In this document: in pieces, positions 24,490-32,273 of the stretch
How positions within the stretch are numbered: position 1 is the stretch's first letter
Layout of the letters: every line of letters begins with the position of its first letter
From: DAIPJH01 sp036770365
GTDB taxonomy: Bacteria > Pseudomonadota > Alphaproteobacteria > Rickettsiales > UBA998
NCBI GenBank assembly: GCA_036770365.1
Contig: DAIPJH010000004.1
Location: 62,001-126,000, forward strand
Direction: 5' to 3'
DNA length: 64,000 nucleotides
Translations under genes and position numbers: made by a program
The notes under the pieces: generated by a model
The model's input: the letters and a program-made list of their open reading frames with translations, nothing else
What the model was told of the DNA's origin: nothing
The model's database searches: none

Positions 24490-26565
24490 ATGGACAAACT
24501 TGCCATTTCAAAAAGATTGATATTAAGTTGTTCAGCGTTTGTTCTGCTGATTGTGGCTATTGCCTATTTCTTTGTAGCGAGTGTACGCGCTAATATTACT
24601 TTTGCTGAGCAAGAGTTGCGTGGAGACGCGTATCAGCGACCTTTGACCAATATTTTAGCATTTCTTGTTCAGTGGGAACATGATGTTGAGCATGATGCGC
24701 TTTATGTGTCAGATATTAACAAAGAATTCAAGGCTCTTGCTGGGGTAGATGCCCGCTACGGTGAGGATTTGCAATTTACCAAAGAAGGTTTGGCTGCGCG
24801 TGGACGTGATCATTGGAATTTTAAAGAAGTGCATGAAAAATGGGAAAAACTCGCTGGTGATGTCAACGCATTAGATGCTACGGCGGCTTTAGCATCCATC
24901 CGCGGCCTTAAAGCGGATATTCGTGGCATGATCACTCATATGGGCGACACGTCTAATCTTATCTTAGATCCTGATCTTGATAGCTATTATTTGATGGATG
25001 TTACGCTGCTGGCCTTGCCGCAAACCTTGGACAGGTTGGGTGTTATTGGTGCAGATGTAGAGAAATTATTGGTGACGGGTGCGCCGTTGAATGAAGATGC
25101 ACGTGTGGAGGTGCGCCGTTTGGCAAGTTTACTTGCGGAGTCTGACGTTGCTCGAGTTATGGCAGACTATGATACTGTTTTTAATGAAGACATAAACTTT
25201 TATGGCATGAGTCCTACGCTTAAGGCGCAGATCGAACCAAAACGTCAGGCATATAAAGATGCGCAGGATGCGCTGATCGCGTTGATGAATACTGTTTCGG
25301 TCAACGCATCTTCTGTTTCTCTTGAGCAATGGAATGGGGCTGTAGCACGTGCTATTAATACTTCACGTGATCTTTGGAATGTTTCCGTGCAAGAAATGGA
25401 CGTATTGCTGGATAAGCGTATGGCGTCCTATCAGCAACATATCCTTGTAGTCTTATCTTTGGTTTTTGTTGGGTTGTTGGTGGCGGGGACTTTCTTTTAT
25501 TTCGTGATTCGCAGTATCAATCAGCCACTTGCAGATGTAAGGCAAATGATGCTGCAGGTGGCTCAAGGTCATTTGGATGTGACCGTGCCTCATCTTACGT
25601 TGCGTGATGAGATAGGTGGGATGGCGCGTGCGTTAGAGGTGTTTCGCGTGAATGATATTGCGCGTATCCAGCTTGAACACGCGGCGCATGAAAAAGAACA
25701 TCAGGCAAAGCTTGAGCGACAGCAGCTTGTGGATGGGTTGGCAACGGATTTTGAGCAGACGGTGAAAGCTGTGATTACTTCGGTTGCGACTGCATCTGTT
25801 CAGCTTCATGCTGCTGCGCATGATGTGCAGGTCACAATGTCAGCGATCAATATGCAGCTAGAGGGTGTCGTTGAAGGATCTGAAGTTACCGCACATAATG
25901 TTAGTAATGTTTCTTCTGCGGCTGAGGAAATGCACGCGTCTATTCAAGAAATCGGGTATCAGATCGTAAGGTCAAGTCAAGCGGTTGCGGAGACAGTGGA
26001 TTATACGAAGCGAGCAGATTACGCCACCCGTATGTTATCTGAAGCTGTGGTAAGAATTGATGGGATTTTGCAGATGATTCAGAATGTTGCCGAGCAAACC
26101 AATTTGCTTGCGCTGAATGCAACGATCGAATCTGCGCGAGCAGGTGAGGCGGGGAAGGGGTTTGCTGTTGTTGCTGGAGAAGTGAAGCGATTAGCTAGTC
26201 AGACCACGAAGGCAACAGAAGAAATTGCGCTACATATTTCTAGTGTTCAGAAAGTGGCCCATGAAGTGGTAGAGGTTTTGACGCTTGTCCAACAAGGTAT
26301 CGGTAATATTAATGAATATGCTTCAAGTATTTCATCTGCGGTGCATCAGCAGTCTACAGTAACGCAAGATATTTCGATGAATATGCAGCATGCATCCGAA
26401 GGTGTTCATGATATTGCGGCATCTATGAAAAAGATTGATCTTGGGATATCTTCGGCGGATCGTGGTGCAAACGCGGTGCTTGGAGCAGCGGATATGTTGC
26501 AGCAGCAGTCACAGATGCTTAAGCAACAGGTGGATATTTTCCTGCGTAGCATGCGTAATGCTTAG
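24490..26565 (+). CDS. Methyl-accepting chemotaxis protein
   Basis: A 691-residue transmembrane receptor: TM1 about residues 8-31, a periplasmic ligand-binding region of about 285 residues with long helices, TM2 about 316-340 (HILVVLSLVFVGLLVAGTFF), HAMP about 341-395 (INQPLADVRQMMLQVAQGHLD), and a signalling domain whose hairpin tip NLLALNATIESARAGEAGKG is the canonical CheA/CheW contact. It would control flagellar motility. There is no C-terminal CheR-binding pentapeptide. No che genes are close, so it is a scattered receptor. The large helical periplasmic region looks like a four-helix-bundle sensor, but the ligand is unknown. yacG follows after 11 bp. Confidence 0.95.
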   Translation: MDKLAISKRLILSCSAFVLLIVAIAYFFVASVRANITFAEQELRGDAYQRPLTNILAFLVQWEHDVEHDALYVSDINKEFKALAGVDARYGEDLQFTKEGLAARGRDHWNFKEVHEKWEKLAGDVNALDATAALASIRGLKADIRGMITHMGDTSNLILDPDLDSYYLMDVTLLALPQTLDRLGVIGADVEKLLVTGAPLNEDARVEVRRLASLLAESDVARVMADYDTVFNEDINFYGMSPTLKAQIEPKRQAYKDAQDALIALMNTVSVNASSVSLEQWNGAVARAINTSRDLWNVSVQEMDVLLDKRMASYQQHILVVLSLVFVGLLVAGTFFYFVIRSINQPLADVRQMMLQVAQGHLDVTVPHLTLRDEIGGMARALEVFRVNDIARIQLEHAAHEKEHQAKLERQQLVDGLATDFEQTVKAVITSVATASVQLHAAAHDVQVTMSAINMQLEGVVEGSEVTAHNVSNVSSAAEEMHASIQEIGYQIVRSSQAVAETVDYTKRADYATRMLSEAVVRIDGILQMIQNVAEQTNLLALNATIESARAGEAGKGFAVVAGEVKRLASQTTKATEEIALHISSVQKVAHEVVEVLTLVQQGIGNINEYASSISSAVHQQSTVTQDISMNMQHASEGVHDIAASMKKIDLGISSADRGANAVLGAADMLQQQSQMLKQQVDIFLRSMRNA

Positions 26566-26576
26566 GTGAAGACTCT

Positions 26577-26786
26577 ATGAAGTTATGTCCTGTTTGTAAG
26601 CGTGAGGTTGCGATTGAATGCGCGCCCTTTTGTTCTGTGCGTTGCAAAGAGGTGGATTTAGGTCGTTGGTTTACAGGCGCGTATGTGGTGGCGGGTAAAG
26701 ATGGGGATGTGTTTGCATCGGAGGAAGGTGAAGCGTTGTTGCTGCAAGCTTTAGATTTGGACGAAGATAATCAAGAAAATATGTAA
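26577..26786 (+). CDS. yacG: DNA gyrase inhibitor YacG, zinc-ribbon protein
   Basis: A 69-residue protein with the YacG zinc ribbon: CPVC near the N-terminus and CSVRCKEVDLGRWFTGAYVV, the most conserved part of the family. The C-terminus is acidic (LDLDEDNQENM). YacG binds GyrB and inhibits gyrase in E. coli. It begins 11 bp after the chemotaxis receptor; in other Alphaproteobacteria yacG is usually near maf and infA. A tRNA-Phe gene follows 61 bp downstream. Confidence 0.92.
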   Translation: MKLCPVCKREVAIECAPFCSVRCKEVDLGRWFTGAYVVAGKDGDVFASEEGEALLLQALDLDEDNQENM

Positions 26787-26847
26787 TACATGCTTGCAAG
26801 CGTGATCTGTTTCTTTTATAAGCATCCACCTCAATGACCGACAACGT

Positions 26848-26923
26848 GCCTCGATAGCTCAGTTGGTAGAGCAAGGGATTGAAAATCCCTGTGTCGCTGG
26901 TTCGAATCCGGCTCGAGGCACCA
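26848..26923 (+). tRNA. tRNA-Phe (GAA)
   Basis: Acceptor arms GCCTCGA and TCGAGGC pair fully, with discriminator A and an encoded CCA. D-arm GCTCAGTTGGTAGAGC, anticodon stem AGGGA/TCCCT with loop TTGAAAA giving anticodon GAA, and T-arm with GGTTCGAATCC. Total 76 nt, no intron. Confidence 0.98.
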
Positions 26924-27035
26924 TTTTCCCTATTTATTTGTTATTTGATTTTTGCGTTTGATTTTCATCAAGCGTTTTTTAGTGAATTCGTGTACAGTGC
27001 TGTCATCTAGTATTAATTCTTATAAGGAGATAGTT

Positions 27036-27284
27036 ATGTCAGCTAAGTCTATCAATGAAGATAATGTGGCTTCAATGAAACGCCCTGCACGTGAAGCGAC
27101 AGAAGATTTGCATGAGGCGGCGCATCAAGCTGGCTGTAAAGTACGGGGGATGGTCGATAAGGCGAGTGGTGAGTTTTCGCATGTCAGTGATCACGTGACG
27201 CAGGAAATTCATGCAAATCCTGTGCGTTCTAGTGTGATTGCACTGGGGATCGGTGTGTTGCTTGGCGCATTGATTCGTCGCTAA
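27036..27284 (+). CDS. YqjD-like DUF883 ribosome/membrane-associated protein
   Basis: An 82-residue protein with a polar helical N-terminal part (RPAREATEDLHEAAHQAG and VDKASGEFSHVSDHVTQEIHANP) and a C-terminal membrane helix VIALGIGVLLGALIRR, the layout of DUF883/ElaB/YqjD. E. coli YqjD anchors ribosomes to the inner membrane in stationary phase. AAGGAG lies 8 bp before the ATG at 27036; the longer reading from 26952 lacks such a site. The next gene encodes a YqjE-like membrane protein 4 bp later, the same order as yqjD-yqjE, which supports the assignment. Confidence 0.82.
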   Translation: MSAKSINEDNVASMKRPAREATEDLHEAAHQAGCKVRGMVDKASGEFSHVSDHVTQEIHANPVRSSVIALGIGVLLGALIRR

Positions 27285-27288
27285 TGTT

Positions 27289-27660
27289 ATGGAAAAAATA
27301 CTATTATTGTTGAGTTTGGTGCAGCGGGTGGGAAGTGTGCGGGCGATGCGTCAGCTTGTGCCAAGCCTCGTGGTCGTGGTTGGCCTGCTGTTGGTGTTGG
27401 CGATCATGGTGAGCGCATTGTTGGTCGTAGGGTTGGTTGCGAGTTATTTCATCCTAGTACAGCATGGGGTAACACCGCATATGGCAATCACGACCGTAGT
27501 GCTTGCAAGTCTCGTAGTAATGGCATTATTACTGTTGATTACTCAGTGTTATGTGAAGCGTATCTGTGCATTACCTAGTTCATTGTTGGAACAGATGCCG
27601 CTTACCGCACGTGCAACCGATGTGGTGAGTGCGTTCATGGATGGTTTCAACGGTAAATAA
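27289..27660 (+). CDS. YqjE-like/phage-holin-superfamily membrane protein
   Basis: A 123-residue protein with two strongly hydrophobic stretches, LVPSLVVVVGLLLVLAIMVS extending to ALLVVGLVASYFIL (about 26-60), and MAITTVVLASLVVMALLLLI (about 66-86), separated by a short loop. Amphipathic ends face the cytoplasm. The topology and the place right after a DUF883 gene fit YqjE, a stress-related inner membrane protein. Sequence identity to YqjE cannot be judged by eye, so the name rests mainly on context. Confidence 0.65.
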   Translation: MEKILLLLSLVQRVGSVRAMRQLVPSLVVVVGLLLVLAIMVSALLVVGLVASYFILVQHGVTPHMAITTVVLASLVVMALLLLITQCYVKRICALPSSLLEQMPLTARATDVVSAFMDGFNGK

Positions 27661-27767
27661 GTTGCCATCAGGCGTTCGAGCCGCGATGTCACGAAATTGT
27701 CACAAAACTGTCATACACAAATCCGTTAACTTTTGCTAAAATACAAAATAAGAGTAGGAGAAGTCGT

Positions 27768-28220
27768 ATGAATGTAGCATACAATGAGATTCCAGTAGTT
27801 CCAGAATCATTAGAAAAAGTGCCAGTTATGGGTGGCTTTGCGGCGATGTTGGATCGTACGCTTAGTATAAAAGGTGCGCTCGGGAAGTGGGATCCGCAGG
27901 CTGGTGAGAATGCTTTTGCTATAATAGGTGAAAAAGCTAAGAATGGTATGGATGCACTCAAAGAGAGGTTTACGCCATCACCCTCTGCAACGCCAGTTGT
28001 TGCAAAATCCCCAGAAATAGAAGCACCTCAGATGGCAAAGGCACCGAGTATGGGGCATGATGTGCAAGCTGCTGTCAAGAATGTTGATTTAGGCTCAACA
28101 AAAATGTTTTCAGATAAAGGTATTCATGAAACGAGCAATGGTGATTTAGGTAATTTTGGTAGAGTGAATTTGGCATTTACTGAAGTGCCAAAGGCATCGC
28201 AAGGCATGTCAGTGGCTTAG
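27768..28220 (+). CDS. Uncharacterised 150-residue protein
   Basis: No family recognised and no signal peptide or membrane helix. The N-terminal part (MNVAYNEIPVVPESLEKVP and VMGGFAAMLDRTLSIKGALG) might fold; residues 66-100 are Pro/Ala/Lys-rich and probably disordered; the C-terminus is polar. AGTAGGAGAAG lies just before the ATG, and a strong terminator follows, so this is a defined single-gene unit. The upstream gap (27661-27767) contains no recognised signal. One of several unfamiliar proteins in the host part of this window. Confidence 0.62.
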   Translation: MNVAYNEIPVVPESLEKVPVMGGFAAMLDRTLSIKGALGKWDPQAGENAFAIIGEKAKNGMDALKERFTPSPSATPVVAKSPEIEAPQMAKAPSMGHDVQAAVKNVDLGSTKMFSDKGIHETSNGDLGNFGRVNLAFTEVPKASQGMSVA

Positions 28221-28240
28221 TTTAGACATAAGGTGTATTT

Positions 28241-28266
28241 AAAAGGAAGGCTTGCCTTCCTTTTTT
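28241..28266. terminator. Bidirectional rho-independent terminator
   Basis: AAAAGGAAGGC directly followed by its inverse GCCTTCCTTTT with a two-base centre, then more T. It separates the gene ending at 28220 from the convergent L,D-transpeptidase gene ending at 28285. Confidence 0.85.
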
Positions 28267-28284
28267 AATGTCTGGATAGATTTG

Positions 28285-28800
28285 CTATGCTTTACGTATC
28301 TCCATCATCACCCCAGCCTCAAGCTTAGGCAACAACGCTAACATCGCATCTTTCGCAATCGCCACGCAGCCTTCGGTGTGGCTGCCGCCTGTGCAGTGAA
28401 AGAAAATCGCGCTGCCTTTGCCCGCTATGGGTGGGGCGTCATTATAGCCAAGCTCAATTACAATATCATAACAGTCATCGTTGTCGCGCCACATCAATTC
28501 ATGCGAGGCAGCAAAGGGTAGGGTGACGAGCGTGTTATACGCAGGGTGTTCAGGCGCGTCGCACCATCCCATATCGCAGGTGATGGGCAGTGCATTTTGA
28601 AGGTGAGGGATCTTATCGCTGCGATAAAAAATACGCCTTAGTGGCCACGACCCAAGCGGCGTGCAGCCATCACCTTCGCGTTTATTCTGTGCAGAAATCA
28701 CCCCGTTTTTGCCCAGTGCGCAATTGAGCGTTAGCTCACCATAACGCAAAATACCTTCATGCGGTTGTCCTTGAGGTTTTGGAGTGACAATGATGTTCAT
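28285..28800 (-). CDS. YkuD-type L,D-transpeptidase family protein
   Basis: A 171-residue protein of the short, signal-less YkuD group (COG3786 type). The catalytic motif is HCTGGSHTEGCVAI with His, and Cys in the EGC, preceded by GKGSAIFF. Upstream markers are LNCALGKNGVISAQNKREGDG and TPLGSWPLRRIFYR. L,D-transpeptidases form 3-3 crosslinks in peptidoglycan or attach lipoproteins, but this group has no clear export signal, so its location is uncertain. The ATG at 28800 starts the domain; the frame continues open upstream but crosses the divergent cobT start and a dispersed repeat, so that extension is not likely. Confidence 0.85.
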   Translation of the reverse strand: MNIIVTPKPQGQPHEGILRYGELTLNCALGKNGVISAQNKREGDGCTPLGSWPLRRIFYRSDKIPHLQNALPITCDMGWCDAPEHPAYNTLVTLPFAASHELMWRDNDDCYDIVIELGYNDAPPIAGKGSAIFFHCTGGSHTEGCVAIAKDAMLALLPKLEAGVMMEIRKA

Positions 28801-28829
28801 GGGTGTTTCATGGTGCAAGTGTTGCAAGA

Positions 28830-28857
28830 ATGGATACCAGCTTTCGCTGGTATGACA
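28830..28857. repeat. Dispersed palindromic repeat, copy 2
   Basis: ATGGATACCAGCTTTCGCTGGTATGACA: the arms ATACCAGC and GCTGGTAT are perfect inverted repeats around TTTC. It matches the reverse strand of 14918-14945 closely and resembles repeats of the type TGGATTCC...GGAATGACA found in many bacterial genomes. It lies in the gap between the divergent L,D-transpeptidase and cobT genes. Confidence 0.6.
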
Positions 28858-28888
28858 AGATAAATATAAAAACCTGATTGCCGCCACT

Positions 28889-30784
28889 ATGTTTTTGCGT
28901 ATGCTGCCACAGAACCCATTCAAACAGTCATCTATGTTCTTTCCACCAAAACATCCGCAACCCAACGACATTATCCTTAGTGCCGCCGCGCGCGCACTGG
29001 CGAAGCGTGGTGGGTTGGATGTGAGTTTGAAAGGTTCTGCGCCTGTCAAAATGTTTGATGTGAGGCCAGCACGCAGCCTGTCGCTCGCTGTGGTGGGTCA
29101 GGGTGCGCATGACGCGGATGCGTTGCGTGGTGCGGTGGATGGCTGGGCTTTGGCACAGCGTTACCATGACGATGCAACGCATCGCTATTTTAGGCCAAAG
29201 ACTGAAGACGCGGCTGCGGTGTTTGATGCGCTGGAGGCGATGCGTGTGTGGTTGGTCGGGGCAAGGCATATGGATGGTGTGAAGGCGAATCTAGCACGTC
29301 ATCTGTATGATTATTGTGAGGCGAATGGTTTTCGTTTGATGTCGATGCGTGATAGACCACCATTGCCAGAGTTGCTTGCGGTGATGCTGCGCCAGTCGGT
29401 CACAGGTGAGGTCGCGCCTGATGCGTTGGTGGATATATTGGCGGTGTGGAAGCCACAGATTGAGGTGTTGGCGCGTGCGCAGCTTAAGGCATTAGAGCCT
29501 GTATTGGATGACCAAACGTCGTTTGCTCGGATGAGTTTGCAGGTGTTGCAGTGCTTGTCGCATGATGTTTCTAGTGGCTCTGCCAGCAACGAGGCAGGTG
29601 AGAACGTATCGAGTGAGGATGGTTCGGGAGCGGTTGAGGGCAAGGAAGAAGATGATGACGCACCGCTAGAGGAAGGCGGCGCGCCTTCAGGGGGAGATGG
29701 TGCGGCGGAAGATAATGGGCAGCATTCGCTGGCTTCGCATTTGCTGACGATGGGCGCAGGGGACATGCCCGAAGAAGGCGGTGGTGAAGATATGTCTGAC
29801 CAGCTTCCGCCTGAAGCGACCGAGATTCCGCAAGTGGATTCTGTCGGTAGTGCAAAAATTTTGTTGGGTTATAAGGCTTATACTACGCAATTTGATGAAG
29901 TGGTGGCGGCGAATAGTTTGGTATCACCTGAAGAGTTGATACGGTTGCGCGGTAAGTTGGATGAAAAATTAGCGGCGGTGCGTGGTACATTTGCTAAGCT
30001 TTCAGCGCGTTTGCAGCGTGTGTTGCTTTCTAAGCAACAGCGTAAATGGGAGTTTGATCTGGAAGATGGGGTGATCAATGCATCGCGCCTTGCGCGGTTG
30101 GTTGCGAGTCCCGACCAACGTTTGATTTACCGCTCTGAAAAAGATACAGAATTTCGTGATACGGTGGTGACGTTACTGCTCGATAATTCGGGATCAATGC
30201 GTGGTCGCCCGATAACGATTGCTGCGCTTTCAGCCGATATATTGGCGCGCACGCTGGAGCGCGCAGGGATTAAGGTCGAGATTTTAGGTTTCACCACGGT
30301 CGATTGGAAGGGTGGAAAATCTGCCAAAGCATGGGCGGCAGCGGGGCGACCCATAGGGGCAGGGCGGCTTAATGATGTGCGTCATATCATCTATAAGGCG
30401 GCAGATGTGCCGCTGGTGCGGGCGAAGCGTAACCTTGGATTGATGCTCAAAGACGGCATTTTGAAGGAGAACATCGACGGAGAAGCATTGCTATGGGCGC
30501 ATGGGCGGCTGATGGTACGTCCAGAATCACGTAAGATTTTGATGATAATCTCAGACGGTGCGCCGGTGGATGATGCGACGTTGAGTGCTAATGAAACTAA
30601 TTATCTTGACCGCCACCTGCGCGAAGTCATTGCGCGTATGGAAGCCGAGAAAAAGGTTGAACTACTCGCGATTGGTATCGGGCATGATGTTGGGCGATAT
30701 TATTCGCGTTCTGTCACGCTACGTGATGTGTCCAAGCTTGGAGAAACAATGACCAATGAGTTGGTGCGATTGTTTGAGATGTGA
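28889..30784 (+). CDS. cobT: CobT-like cobaltochelatase subunit with VWA domain
   Basis: A 631-residue protein with the CobT layout: a helical N-terminal domain (about 15-210), a long acidic Glu/Asp/Gly/Ser-rich linker (about 225-310, for example KEEDDDAPLEEGGAPSGGDG), and a C-terminal von Willebrand A domain with the MIDAS motif DNSGSMRGRP, then ILMIISDGAPVDD. CobT with CobS, an AAA+ ATPase, drives CobN in aerobic cobalt insertion for vitamin B12. No cobS or cobN is in the window; in many Alphaproteobacteria cobS lies next to cobT, and the pair is retained even without B12 synthesis. The start is uncertain: ATG at 28889 or 28901, neither with a clear ribosome site. Confidence 0.92.
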   Translation: MFLRMLPQNPFKQSSMFFPPKHPQPNDIILSAAARALAKRGGLDVSLKGSAPVKMFDVRPARSLSLAVVGQGAHDADALRGAVDGWALAQRYHDDATHRYFRPKTEDAAAVFDALEAMRVWLVGARHMDGVKANLARHLYDYCEANGFRLMSMRDRPPLPELLAVMLRQSVTGEVAPDALVDILAVWKPQIEVLARAQLKALEPVLDDQTSFARMSLQVLQCLSHDVSSGSASNEAGENVSSEDGSGAVEGKEEDDDAPLEEGGAPSGGDGAAEDNGQHSLASHLLTMGAGDMPEEGGGEDMSDQLPPEATEIPQVDSVGSAKILLGYKAYTTQFDEVVAANSLVSPEELIRLRGKLDEKLAAVRGTFAKLSARLQRVLLSKQQRKWEFDLEDGVINASRLARLVASPDQRLIYRSEKDTEFRDTVVTLLLDNSGSMRGRPITIAALSADILARTLERAGIKVEILGFTTVDWKGGKSAKAWAAAGRPIGAGRLNDVRHIIYKAADVPLVRAKRNLGLMLKDGILKENIDGEALLWAHGRLMVRPESRKILMIISDGAPVDDATLSANETNYLDRHLREVIARMEAEKKVELLAIGIGHDVGRYYSRSVTLRDVSKLGETMTNELVRLFEM

Positions 30785-30798
30785 TCTGTCATGAGCGG

Positions 30799-31524
30799 TC
30801 AAAAACCACCGCGACCAGATTGTAATTGTTTGATGCCGACATAGGTGAAAACGCCTGCGAAGACGGTCTCAAGTGCCGTCCAGGTAGCTGCATTCCAATT
30901 GATTTTTTCTTCTTGTTTGGCGCTGCCATCTTCGGGATTAACCGTGATGTGATGCTGTTTGACATGTTGGGCTTGTGAATAAGCAGAAAAAGCGGATAGA
31001 CCCGCAATGAGAAAATTGATGCCCGCAGACATTTTGGTCTCGCTATCCGCATTTTTCCAATTTTGTCCTAAATTTGTAATGGCACTTGTCCATGAACCTG
31101 AATTGTTGCGCGCATCAAGAAGTCGCTGTTTTTCGAGTTGGCGAATTTGGTTGCCGCGTACAATAATTTGTTCATATTCAGATTGTTCTTGTGAGATCAA
31201 GTTTGGAATAGTTTTTGTAGCATCAGATTCTACTGCCGCAAAAACAGTTTTAATATGTTCAGGGTCTTTTTCCGCGAGTGAACCGAACGCATTGACAAGG
31301 AATTCTCTCTTGTCGTTATCTAGTAAAATATTAGACGGTGTGTGTTTAGCAATGTGTTCTGCTATATCTCTAGCAAAACCCGACATTTTGTGCTGGTCAT
31401 TAGCGTTGAATGTTGCCGCGAGTTCATGTGATAAAGCGTTACGTAGTGCAGCGTCAGATCTCCAGCTAGCACTATTGATGCTAGACGTTGATGGTACGGA
31501 GGCTGAGTGTTGGTCGGGATGCAT
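30799..31524 (-). CDS. Uncharacterised helical protein with C-terminal hydrophobic segments
   Basis: A 241-residue protein of unknown family. The N-terminal 160 residues are polar and helical with many Gln/Asn/Asp (DNDKREFLVNAFGSLAEKDP, EQSEYEQIIVRGNQIRQLEKQRLLDA). Two moderately hydrophobic helices follow: MSAGINFLIAGLSAFSAYSQ and ATWTALETVFAGVFTYVGIK, separated by a polar turn HHITVNPEDGSAKQEEK. It ends in SGRGGF. No signal peptide. It lies convergent with cobT with 14 bp between the stops. A 252-residue reading on the opposite strand (31007-31765) is rejected because it overlaps rpmB and has no ribosome site. Together with the genes at 14231, 22988 and 27768 it may represent lineage-specific content. 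Confidence 0.68.
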   Translation of the reverse strand: MHPDQHSASVPSTSSINSASWRSDAALRNALSHELAATFNANDQHKMSGFARDIAEHIAKHTPSNILLDNDKREFLVNAFGSLAEKDPEHIKTVFAAVESDATKTIPNLISQEQSEYEQIIVRGNQIRQLEKQRLLDARNNSGSWTSAITNLGQNWKNADSETKMSAGINFLIAGLSAFSAYSQAQHVKQHHITVNPEDGSAKQEEKINWNAATWTALETVFAGVFTYVGIKQLQSGRGGF

Positions 31525-31618
31525 GCGTTTGAATATAAACTTTAAAAGTTATTACACCCTACATCCTAAACTATTTTCATCGTTTGTGTGTGACAATTTG
31601 ATGAAGTTTGCGCACATA

Positions 31619-31652
31619 AAAAAGCCTGCGTTAAAAAACGCAGGCTTTTTAA
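31619..31652 (-). terminator. Rho-independent terminator downstream of rpmB
   Basis: AAAAAGCCTGCGTT and AACGCAGGCTTTTT form a long perfect hairpin with an A-rich loop; both ends carry T or A runs, so it can work on either strand. It lies between rpmB, transcribed leftward, and the start region of the gene at 31524. Confidence 0.85.
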
Positions 31653-31666
31653 AAATTATTCAAGTA

Positions 31667-31709
31667 TGGATTCCGCTATGGTTTTTTACAAAAACTCGGA
31701 GAATGACAA
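31667..31709. repeat. Possible dispersed repeat, copy 3 (divergent core)
   Basis: Ends TGGATTCCG and CGGAGAATGACA match the termini of the other two repeat copies, but the 21-base interior is unrelated. It lies directly after the rpmB stop, overlapping no gene. Confidence 0.35.
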
Positions 31710-31710
31710 A

Positions 31711-32007
31711 CTACGCAGCTTCTTTAGCAGCCAGTGCTTTTTTGATTTTGCGGCGGAGTTTTTGACCGAGTTCAGTAAGGTTATGCGCTTTCGCGGTAAC
31801 CAAGAAGCCATCGAGACCACCATTATGTTCTACACTGCGAAGGGTCGCAGAAGTTATGCGTAGCGGAATGTTGCTGCCAAGCGCATCGCTTTTAAGCGCA
31901 ACGTCACTGACGTTCGGCAAGAAACGACGGCGGGTTCTGCGATTGGAGTGAGACACATTATTGCCTGATTGAACACCAACACCCGTTAATTCACAACGTC
32001 TAGACAT
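31711..32007 (-). CDS. rpmB: 50S ribosomal protein L28
   Basis: A 98-residue basic protein starting MSRRCELTGVGVQSGNNVSH and continuing SNRRTRRRFLPNVSDVAL, the L28 signature; the C-terminus ALAAKEAA is Lys/Ala-rich. It has the length normal for alphaproteobacterial L28, longer than the E. coli protein. GGTAGTAT-type sequence precedes the ATG. A strong terminator follows, so it forms a single-gene unit; in many bacteria rpmB is paired with rpmG, which is not here. Confidence 0.97.
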   Translation of the reverse strand: MSRRCELTGVGVQSGNNVSHSNRRTRRRFLPNVSDVALKSDALGSNIPLRITSATLRSVEHNGGLDGFLVTAKAHNLTELGQKLRRKIKKALAAKEAA

Positions 32008-32082
32008 GATACTACCTTATGTAATACAAATTTCAAAAGAGGCAGCTTTTTAACGCGCTAGAGGGTGTAGGTCAAGTGGAAA

Positions 32083-32158
32083 ATGAGAGATTTGGAGTTT
32101 TAGCAATTTAGAACTCTAGATTTCCAAGCCTCCAAATCTCCAAAACTCTAAATCTCCA
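32083..32158. repeat. Low-complexity direct and inverted repeats between rpmB and cstA
   Basis: GAGATTTGGAG occurs with its inverse CTCCAAATCTC, and CTCTAGATTTCC, CTCCAAATCTCC and CTCTAAATCTCC occur in tandem at about 14-20 bp steps. The 266-bp gap (32008-32273) otherwise holds only promoter-type AT-rich sequence for the two divergent genes. Function unknown. Confidence 0.5.
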
Positions 32159-32273
32159 TATTGCGCCGCAACATAAACACTTGATATTTCTTTACTTCTT
32201 GGGTTGATTTCTCCTGCCGTCCCAAGTAATCTGCACGCCGTTTTGTGAAATACTACGAATGAAGGCGTGTCCT

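Noticed and set aside
31007..31765. 252-residue open frame on the plus strand
   Set aside because: Overlaps the gene at 30799-31524, a terminator and rpmB in antisense; composition is Ser/Cys/Leu-rich as expected from a shadow.
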